Virus record (IMG/VR): IMGVR_UViG_3300046733_000140
Span: 1 to 27,272 of that record
Reading direction: 5' to 3' (one strand)
Origin: a virus
Length of the DNA: 27,272 bases
Made by a program: the position numbers and the translations under genes. A model generated the notes under the pieces. It worked only from the letters and a program-made list of their open reading frames with translations, searched no databases and was not told the DNA's origin. Shown here in pieces: positions 1 to 8,000 of the stretch (its first letter is position 1; each line of letters opens with the position of its first letter).

Positions 1-983
1 ATATCTGTAGTGAGATTACATTACACACAGATGAAAGTCATAGCTTTGTTTGTTGCTTATCAAGTTTAAATATATCAAGATATGAAGAGTGGAAGAATAC
101 AAACCTTATATACGATGCTATTTGGTTCTTGGACGGGGTGCTTGAAGAGTTTATACAGAAAGCGAAAGGCAAGGTTGGCTTTGCAAATTCAGTTAGATCA
201 GCGGAAAAAGGTAGAGCGCTTGGCCTTGGAGTATTGGGCTGGCACACGTACCTACAAAAAAATGGAATACCCTTCGAGGGATTAACAGCACAATATGAAA
301 CTAGAAGAATATTTAGCCAGATTAAAATCGAATCTGAGCGAGCGAGTAGAGATCTCGCTGAACTTTATGGTGAACCTCTGTGGTGCGTTGGCACTGGGTT
401 TCGTAACACTCATCTTAGGGCTATTGCTCCTACTGTGTCTAATAGTAAGCTTGCCGGTAACGTTAGTCCTGGTATTGAGCCTTGGGCCGCTAATGTTTTC
501 ACTGAACAAAGCGCGAAGGGTACGTTCATTAGGAAGAACAAAGAGCTCGAAAAAGTCTTAAGAAAAGCTGGGTTAAATACTAAAGAAACTTGGGATAAGA
601 TAATGGCTGATGGTGGTAGTATACAAGACCTACCGCTAGATGACTACGGTTATGTTAATAAAAAGCTAGTAGTATTATCTGAGCAAGATGATTTAGAAAC
701 TACAGGCTTTGATAAAGTTAAAAACGTGTTTAAAACTTTCAAAGAGATTAATCAACTAGAGCTTGTTAATCAAGCTGGTATACGCCAACAGTATATTGAT
801 CAATCAGTTAGTTTAAACCTAGCATTTCCTTCAGAGGCTACACCTAAGTGGATTAATCAGGTTCACATGGATGCTTGGAAGAAAGGTATAAAGACCTTAT
901 ACTATATGCGTACTGAATCAGTACTACGTGGTGACATTGCTCAACAAGCTATGGATCCTGACTGTGCTGCTTGCGACGGATAA
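1..983 (+). CDS. nrdA: Ribonucleoside-diphosphate reductase class I, large (alpha) subunit, C-terminal part (5' end outside window)
   Basis: Reduces ribonucleoside diphosphates to deoxynucleotides in the cytoplasm, with a beta (NrdB) subunit not seen here, and so feeds phage DNA replication. The frame is open from base 3. It begins I-C-S-E-I and the split first codon ends in AT, which fits the active-site N-x-C-x-E (E. coli N437, C439, E441). The thiyl-radical Cys is at 6-8. The partner redox Cys of VCCLSSLN is at 51-53 (E. coli C462). Further on are the family blocks VGTGFRN, IAPTVSNSK, SPGIEP and the radical-transfer pair LYYMRT. The protein ends DCAACDG, the swinging C-terminal CxxC pair. 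About 327 codons remain against about 325 from N437 to the end of E. coli NrdA, so the 3' half is intact. It is the only rightward gene and converges on the structural block. Family identity is near certain; the beta subunit and start lie outside the window. Confidence 0.96.
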   Translation, partial: ICSEITLHTDESHSFVCCLSSLNISRYEEWKNTNLIYDAIWFLDGVLEEFIQKAKGKVGFANSVRSAEKGRALGLGVLGWHTYLQKNGIPFEGLTAQYETRRIFSQIKIESERASRDLAELYGEPLWCVGTGFRNTHLRAIAPTVSNSKLAGNVSPGIEPWAANVFTEQSAKGTFIRKNKELEKVLRKAGLNTKETWDKIMADGGSIQDLPLDDYGYVNKKLVVLSEQDDLETTGFDKVKNVFKTFKEINQLELVNQAGIRQQYIDQSVSLNLAFPSEATPKWINQVHMDAWKKGIKTLYYMRTESVLRGDIAQQAMDPDCAACDG

Positions 984-1030
984 CTGTAAAAAAGAAGGGG
1001 ACCTCGCTATGAGATCCCCTTCGGTTACAG
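984..1030 (-). terminator. Intrinsic terminator between convergent nrdA and the structural block
   Basis: A 12-bp stem runs from 994-1005 to 1011-1022, arms GAAGGGGACCTC and GAGATCCCCTTC, with a 5-nt loop. The single imperfect pair (C/A on the + strand) becomes a G-U wobble in the leftward RNA. On that strand the stem is followed at once by six Us (complement of A988-993). It is therefore a canonical rho-independent terminator for the structural operon. On the rightward strand the stem is followed by GGTTAC rather than a U-run, so it should stop nrdA transcripts less well. Weak outer pairing (CTGTAA 984-989 with TTACAG 1025-1030) extends the dyad. Confidence 0.88.
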
Positions 1031-1069
1031 GAACTTTTGGGTATGGTACGCCCAGTTTATTTTTGTTCC

Positions 1070-1147
1070 TTATTTATATTTTTTAAACATTAATTTATAT
1101 AGTAAACTATTCCAAGCTGCTTGTAACTTATCTATTAATCTCCGCAT
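1070..1147 (-). CDS. Candidate 25-aa amphipathic peptide, unknown function
   Basis: A very short frame, MRRLIDKLQAAWNSLLYKLM followed by FKKYK, starts inside the last codons of the 135-aa gene (overlap about 13 bp) and stops about 50 bp before the operon terminator. Overlapping start and stop is the pattern used by the other genes in this block, and the peptide would fill the otherwise empty interval. It has a basic N-terminus, alternating hydrophobic and charged residues, one Trp, and a Lys-rich tail, so it could form an amphipathic membrane-active helix. There is no Shine-Dalgarno sequence, and an ORF this short can arise by chance. I do not recognise a family. Confidence 0.33.
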   Translation of the reverse strand: MRRLIDKLQAAWNSLLYKLMFKKYK

Positions 1148-1542
1148 GGCTTTCCTGTTGCAACGTTAATCCAATTTTCTTTTTCAAACCAATCACGTAG
1201 TGTAGCTCCTTTCTTACGAGCACCCTTTACGTTTGATTTACTAGAGCGTTTATACTTACCAGACGCAGCAGCAGATCTTTTAGCTCTAACAACTTTATCT
1301 CTTTCAGCTTTGCTCATTGATCTTACCTTTGAAGCGGGTAGACATACTTTCTTAGTACCTCCACCTTTTACTTTAGATTTTTTATTTAATGGTGATCTTA
1401 GCTCGGCTGCATTAGCTAAAGCTTTGTCGTTGCCGGTACCGACACCATAAGCTGAAACTCTTTGTCTCATATTATTAGTCTCCGGGCTATGCAATACGCT
1501 TGCGTAGCAATGTGCTAAAGGACTTTCGTTTAACTTTCTCAT
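1135..1542 (-). CDS. Small very basic phage protein with C-terminal LRDWF...WINVATGKPCGD motif
   Basis: A 135-aa Lys/Arg-rich protein whose middle (KKVCLPASKVRSMSKAERDK, then a GKYKRSSKSNVKGARKKG stretch) and C-terminus (LRDWFEKENWINVATGKPCGD) resemble small proteins common in marine phage and large-virus genomes. Some of these are grouped as DUF5872, though that assignment is from memory. Two conserved Cys and the high positive charge suggest a nucleic-acid-binding or virion-associated protein; the function is not known. The ATG at 1542 overlaps the stop of the upstream gene in ATGA, suggesting translational coupling. An internal Met at residue 25, just before QRVSAYGVGTGND, is an alternative start that would keep the conserved part. 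It is near the promoter-distal end of the leftward block. Confidence 0.75.
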   Translation of the reverse strand: MRKLNESPLAHCYASVLHSPETNNMRQRVSAYGVGTGNDKALANAAELRSPLNKKSKVKGGGTKKVCLPASKVRSMSKAERDKVVRAKRSAAASGKYKRSSKSNVKGARKKGATLRDWFEKENWINVATGKPCGD

Positions 1543-1775
1543 TTGTCTAGTTTTTTCATTGCCTTGTTTCTAGCACACGCCATTTTTTTAGCGTAGCTAG
1601 GATTTTTCTTTTTATTAAAAGCTATTTGCTGATTTAAACTACCAACAATTTTCTTTTTATTTCCTTTACGACTTTTAATTAACCAGTTAGCTAAGTCACC
1701 ACAGTTTAAATTTTTAAACTTACCATTAGCATCCGGCGCGTCAGAGTCTTTCCACTCAAGCTTTTCTTTTGCCAT
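1539..1775 (-). CDS. Small conserved phage protein, SLNQQIAFNKKKNP family, unknown function
   Basis: A 78-aa protein beginning MAKEKLEWKDSDAPDANGKF and ending in a basic helix. The pattern of an N-terminal DAPDANGKF, a central LANWLIKSRKGNKKKIVGSL and then QQIAFNKKKNPSYAKKM is one I associate with recurrent uncharacterised proteins of marine phages. It probably folds as a helical, positively charged domain; no catalytic motif is visible. It overlaps the upstream 58-aa gene by 20 bp and the downstream 135-aa gene by 4 bp (ATGA). This places it in a translationally coupled cluster of small basic genes after the giant internal virion protein. A virion or DNA-binding role would be guesswork. Confidence 0.78.
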   Translation of the reverse strand: MAKEKLEWKDSDAPDANGKFKNLNCGDLANWLIKSRKGNKKKIVGSLNQQIAFNKKKNPSYAKKMACARNKAMKKLDK

Positions 1776-1932
1776 TACAATCTTGCATGTTTATAAACCA
1801 ATTAGCAAGCTGCTTATCTCTACTAGTAGCTTCACGCCTGGTTTTTAGTTTCTTAACTTTACTACAAGTAACATCACCTCCGTATAGTTTATTTATACGA
1901 GCTTTTAAAACTCCTCTATACGCTTTAGCCAT
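1756..1932 (-). CDS. 58-aa basic protein, unknown function
   Basis: The frame starts at ATG 1932-1930 and ends at TGA 1758-1756. The product begins MAKAYRGVLKARINKLYGGD and continues through TCSKVKKLKTRREATSRDKQ to LANWFINMQDCNGKRKA. The LANWFI stretch echoes LANWLIKSR of the next gene, so the two may be distantly related or bind the same partner. The start overlaps the stop of the 51-aa gene in TAATG, and the end overlaps the 78-aa gene by 20 bp. This spacing, together with the filling of an otherwise empty 160-bp interval, is the main support for its being real. Two Cys residues and about 30 percent Lys+Arg are notable. I do not recognise the family. Confidence 0.62.
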   Translation of the reverse strand: MAKAYRGVLKARINKLYGGDVTCSKVKKLKTRREATSRDKQLANWFINMQDCNGKRKA

Positions 1933-2087
1933 TACTTCTTTTTCTTATTACCAAATTTACTAGGCCCACCAGCTTTAGTACAACGCACGCCCCAACCTGA
2001 GGCATATGCCGATGGCCATACTTTAAATTTCTTTTTTGCTGCGGCCTTACAAGGTCCGCTTATCTTTCCATATAGTGGTGATCCCAT
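1932..2087 (-). CDS. 51-aa basic protein with WPSAYASGWGVRC motif
   Basis: The frame runs from ATG 2087-2085 to TAA 1934-1932. The product contains GKISGPCKAAAKKKFKVWPS followed by AYASGWGVRCTKAGGPSKFG and a Lys-rich end. The core K-F-K-V-W-P-S-A-Y-A-S-G...R-C-T-K-A-G-G is a pattern I associate with small proteins of marine phages and large algal viruses, so this is very probably a genuine gene despite its size. Two Cys and a strongly basic composition suggest a nucleic-acid-binding or small structural protein; the function is unknown. It starts 2 bp after the stop of the 2506-aa gene and overlaps the next gene in TAATG, so all should be on one transcript. Confidence 0.75.
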   Translation of the reverse strand: MGSPLYGKISGPCKAAAKKKFKVWPSAYASGWGVRCTKAGGPSKFGNKKKK

Positions 2088-2089
2088 AA

Positions 2090-5000
2090 TTACTTTATTT
2101 TAGATTTTTTATATTTAGATGTAGACTTTCTAGGTTGAGGTTTATTACTAGGTTTTTCCTCGTCAACGCCGATTTCCCAGTCTTGCCAACCACCTAGCAA
2201 CGCTAAGCGTTCCCAAGTTTCTAGATCCTGTGATGTGGCTTGTACTACGTTGTTGGTTTTCTTTACAGCTCTATCAAGCGGTATATTGGTAAGCGCTGCT
2301 ATAACATTAGCACCTGCTAAGTAAGCTGGGTTATCTAGGCTCCAACCTTTTTCTATCATTTCTTTTTTATCCCATTGGTAAGACCTCGCGGCTTGGTTTA
2401 CACGCGATAGCTTAGCAGATATAGGTGGAGATAGTTTAGTAAGTTCATAACCTACTTTCTCAAGCTTAGGTTGTTTCTTTTCCATCTCGTTTATAATACG
2501 TATAATAGCATTTTTACCTACTGAAACTACAGCGCCGCCTAATCCCATACCTCTAAGCAGTGAGTCCATCATACCGTTAGCTATGCTAACATATTTCTTC
2601 TGCTGCTCGTCTGTATCTTCTTCATCATCATCAAAAGCAAACGCAAACAAAGCTTGTTGTAAAGCGTTAAACAATAAGTTCTGTGCCACACCGTAGTATA
2701 TAATCTTACTTATATTAGTCTTAGCATCACCCCTGCCATTCTTAAGATCGCTAGCAGCTTTCTTTATAAGTCTAGCATACTGAGCTGGCGTGTTAGCAAA
2801 AGCCAATACAAGACGTCCTAATTGACCAGCTTGTTGCATTGATATCCTATCAGGTCTTGACGACTGTTGCGACTCTTCTGCTGTCTCTCTAAAATCTACA
2901 AATGCTTGAGCTTCAGCCTCAGTATCTGTCATACCTTGTTTTTTCAAAGACTTTATTCTATTACGATAAAACGTAGCGCCGCCTGATGCTATAGCAAAGC
3001 TATCTGCTATCTGTGTAGGCGTAAAACCAAACTCAAGTAGTTTATTTATAACACCTCTAGCCCCACCTCTCTTTGCCATGTCTGCAATATCAGCTTCGTT
3101 GACGTTGATACGTAAACCACCACGACGTTCTTTTAAGAAGTCAGAGTTAATAAGCGTCATAAAGTCAGACCAGTATTGTTTTTGGTTTGCAAAAGCTTTA
3201 CCCGCAGCTAGTATATTATTATCAGTGAAGTTAACAAAGTTAATACTAGATATAGTTTGTAGCAATGCTGATCTTGTATTAAAGAACATTATGGTACCAA
3301 TACTACCTGTAAGCCAGTCAGTAACTCTACCTGTTAGCGTATCGCCTTGGAAGTTTCTATTACGACCAGACTTCATACGTTGTAACATATTTTCCATAGC
3401 TTTACGATATGGTTTACCATAAGCAGCTTCAAGTTTGTTTAGGTTTTCTTCGCTGAATATTTCATCTGCATTAGCCTGCCATTGTTCTAAAGCTTTAGCG
3501 CGTTTAATAGTATTTAAACCTTCAAGCATATCAGTTGTAATAGTACCTGCTGGCCAACCTTCTTTAGGTCCAGCGTACTGATCACCTTTCTGTATATACA
3601 TTAGTTGATCTGCAAAAGTTTTTAAATCTTCTTTACCTTCTACAAAATCAGACAAGTCTTGCATATCTGCTTCGCTAATACCCGGAACAGACATACCTTG
3701 CTTTTGCCATATATAAACTCTTACAGCTTGCTCTTGAGTAAACGGTTCGCCTGGAACTTTCTTACGTAAATCTTTTGGTACAAGCTTAAGCTCTTTTTTC
3801 AAAGCTTTATAATCGTTCATCATAGCTATACGGGCTGATGATAATTCATTCATTGCTTTACCATACGGATCTAGTAAATTCTTTTTATACCACGCCATTT
3901 GAGCATCACCAAGTTTACCTTTAGCAAGTGTTGAGTATAACAAACCTGTAAAGTCTTCAGCTGATGGTGGTATAAAGAACTGGAACCTACCTTTGTTAGC
4001 TCCAACTACTTCTGCCTTAACACGCTTGTATCTTTTCTCAGATGCAATACCTGTTTTAACTTCTAGTATATCATTAAATTCTTTGTTAAGATCAAGACTA
4101 TCGTAAAACTGTTTATTAGCTTGTTTAGCATCAGCGTCTAGATTAGACATGTTATCTAACGTGTTAGGCATTGATTTTCTAAGACTTGATTTTTCTCTAG
4201 TAGGTCCAATTATTTTAGAATTATTTACTACAGAAGCTTTTTGTCTAGATAAATTTCCAACATCAGAAATTCTACTACCAGTCGCGTCAACATTATAAAT
4301 ATCAAAAACACTTTTACCACCTGTAAGCTTTATAGTGTTCGGATCTATTCCAAACCTATTACTAGCTACATCCATGTTGAAATATCTAGCCCAAATATTG
4401 TCTGTTATCATCCAGCCCTGAGGCGTTTGATCTATATAATCAAAAAACTTTTCATCTATATCAGATATACCTTTAAGTTTTTTATCATTTGTTTTTGATA
4501 GTGGTCCTTGAAAATAATTTTTTCTTACTCCTTCAAAAGCTTTACTAACAGAACCATCAAGAGCTTGAACAAATAAATACTTACCAACAATTGTAGCTGG
4601 AAGCGTATGCTCTAAAGTATTTTGACTTGAGCCAGTGTCCATGTAACCTTCCTCGTAAAATCTATAAGGCGCTGCTGTTCTTAAAAAATGACCTTGGCCA
4701 TATGAGCTAGAAGAAAGTAAAGCACCTGTAAAAGCAACTCCATCAAAGTTCATAGTACCGTCTGAGTTTCTCATTACATCATTTTGTAATATTTCAAACA
4801 ACCTACCTAGTTGATCTATAGAATCATCTTGTCTTTGAACAAAAACAGGATCATTTAAAGATTTATCTAGTCTAAGTTTTTGACTATAAACCCCTTCTTT
4901 TTTAAGCATAGCCGCAAATCCTGGTGAATCTTTTTCACTAGCAAAGTTTTCTAAACCAGTTTCATCAATCCACACTTGTGCTTCTTCAGTGTTTTTAAAA

Positions 5001-8000
5001 GGTAAATTACCAGTGTACTCTCTTAAATCACCTAAAATATCTGACTCTGTAAAAACTGTTTTATAAGCATCTGGATCTTGTTCTTTTAATTCTTTAATAT
5101 CTTTAAGCGTTAAAGCGTTTTCAGTTGTAAAAGCTAAAGCTCTCCAAAAACTTGGTGGTGTTTTTTTAGTAAAGCCACTATCAACAGCAAATTGTAAAAA
5201 TCTTTCTCTACCTTCTGGTGTCTTCATGTTTATTTTTTTAACACCAGTACCTTTTAATATTTCTGTTAAAGTCTTGTTGTAATCTATATTATATGAAGCA
5301 AAGTCTGTGTCTGCGTTTATTTGACCCATAAAAACATTTGGACTAACTCTTCTAAGCGAAGCAGCATCTTTAGATTTACCAGCACCTGTATCTGCTTGCT
5401 CTTGTTTTGTTGCCTGCTTGCCTCTTCCAGCTGCGTTAATAGCATTAGCTAAATATGTCTTAGCAAAACCCGTTAAAGTAGTACCATATTTGCTTCTATT
5501 TTCAGCAGATATTTTTTTATTAGGTACACCAGACTCGGTTACACCTACGTCATCTTGTATTTGTTTAACTACTTCGTTGCTAACTCTACCTGTATATTCA
5601 GGTTTAAGCTCATACACCTGTGTTTGTGTAGTTAACCCTAAACTTCTACCACTCGCGTTAGATATACCTGGTATAGCTTCGGTAACAGGTTGGTAGTATT
5701 TATTAATAAATTTAGTTGATAAACCTATAGATTTACCTTTAAACCCTTTAGAAACGTCTATAGTTTCACCCTGCTCGTTTATAACTGTTTCACTACCAGC
5801 AACATTATACGGTGGCATTGTTTTAATAAGCTTTCTAACGTTGTTAGGGTCAACAAATAATCTTTGTAAAGACTTAGCTTCTCCATCTGTTAATGTAGCT
5901 CTACCTCGTATTTTTTTACCAGGAACATTAAACACCTTAGTAGAAACTTCATCTAAGTTTTGTTCAGCAAGCTCTCTAAATGAAGGTTTTTCACCTTGTT
6001 TTATTGTAACAATATTATCTATGCTTACACCAGCGGCTGGCCCAAAGGTTCTAGAATCAATAAGCTTTTTTGTGGTTGTTTTCGGTTGTGGTGTAGAAGT
6101 TTCTTCAGCAGCAATACCTCTGGCTTCTGTTATATCAGCAGCTTGAGTTCTACCACCTATAGTCTGAGCTCTTTCTAATATCTCAGCTTGTCTTGGCCCT
6201 AATGTGCTACCTATAAAAGTATTTACTTGAGAAGTTTCAGGGTTATAAGTATCAAATAAAGCTGTGCCTCTGCCTGGAAATATACCTTGAATTTGTTCTG
6301 TAACAGCTTCTTTAACAGCATCCATAGGTATACTACCGGTTGGGTTAAATTTAACAGCTTTACTTATTACAGGCCAATTTTTTTCTACAACAGCCTCAAT
6401 AGCACCAAATTTATCCTCTTGAGTAGATGATGGGGATTTAACTACATCAACTAAACTTTCATTAGTAAGTATACCTTCATCTACTAAGCTTATAAACTCT
6501 TGTCCTTTAGGTGTTCTTAACGATGCTGATTCTGTTGAGCCAGTTGTTGTTTCAGTTGTAGTCTCTGTTACTAGTTTACCTTTAGCCCCTTCAGTCGCTA
6601 CTGCCTTAGCAGCTTTACCCAAGCCTTTACCTTTTTCTATAGTAGTATTATAGTCTCTAATAAAACTTAATACATCTTTACCAGAATTAAATTTAATACT
6701 CAACACGCCAGCATCTCTTAAAAACTTACGCACGTAGTTACCTATTTTAACCAATGTACTTTCTTGTATAGTTATACTTCCATCGGACAGAGCTTCACTT
6801 GTAAGATTTAAAACTTCTTCCATTGTTTCAGCCTCTGTTTTTCCGGCTCGTACATAGTCTAAAAGTCTTTTTTGAAATGCAGGATTATTTATTTTAACTT
6901 TAGGATTATTGTTTAATTCTTCTAACAAAGATTTCCCAAACGCTATAGCAGCTTTTGGGTTATTAGCAAAGGTCTGCCGCGTTAAAGGGTGTAATACTTC
7001 ATGCTGATCCGTTGTATAAACATTATCTTCTTTTGCAATTTGCTCGTTTATAACTATAACAGTAGAGCCATCATCTAAAGTATAAGCATTACCATAACTA
7101 GCAGACGCTGATACATTAAGATTTTTATTTTCTTTTCTTAATTGTTCTTTTCTAGCATCAACTTCTTCTTGAGTTTGATATCTTTCAATAGGTTTAATAC
7201 CTAATTGCTCTGCTATCACGTCAGCTCCAGTAGCTGTTTTAGCTTTTTGAGTTTTAGCTATAGCTTCAGCAACCGGCTGTTGTGATCTAGCTATTCTATT
7301 TAACTCTTCGTTTATTGTTTCTATGTTGTTTAACTGTTCAACAGCAAGAGCTTTATCTGTTTGCTTGACTTCTTTTTCAAGTTTATCTCTTTCTAATATA
7401 AGATCATAAGATCTTTGTTTATCTTGGTTAGAAAAATATTCAGGTATTTTCATACCAGTATTACGAGCGTTAGCAAGTTCTTGTGATTGCTCACTATACT
7501 CTTCTTTGCTTATAATGCCTTGATCTCTAAGACCAGCTAAGCTAGATTCAGCTTCTTTAAAAAACCCGTCAACAAGTTTTATTTGCTTTGCGTCTCTTAA
7601 ATTAAACTTAGTAGATACATCTCTTGCCATAGCCCTAAGCTCTATGCCACTTTGACCAGCCACTCTACCACTAAATGGTAATATAGTACCAACTAAACCA
7701 CCTTGTTGAGCCGCTGTTTTGATCTCTGAAGGATCTATAAATGTAGCTACAGGTAAATCAAGCTGTACTGCTGTACTAACTTGGCTTAAACCAGTTTGCG
7801 CGCCTTCTGTAATAGCTTCGCTAAAACCACCCATTGCTACTGATTTAGCTTTTTTAGGTAACTGCGTAGCAAATTTTTTCATTTCACCTTTATATAAAGA
7901 TGAAGTTGCTTTTTTAAAGTCAGTGCCAAGGCCTATACCTTTGGTAAAACCTTTCATTACTTGAGTTGCGCCTACTCTTTCTAGACTAGCTTGAAGAGCA

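Noticed and set aside
295-561. An 88-aa frame inside nrdA (another + frame) with long hydrophobic stretches resembling a membrane protein or holin
   Set aside because: It lies over the conserved NrdA blocks (VGTGFRN, IAPTVSNSK, SPGIEP), so the nrdA frame explains the sequence; there is no leader or independent sign of coding, and hydrophobic out-of-frame reads are common in AT-rich genes.
1039-1053. Small dyad GGG...CCC in the stretch after the terminator
   Set aside because: Only three firm pairs; too weak to call a structure.
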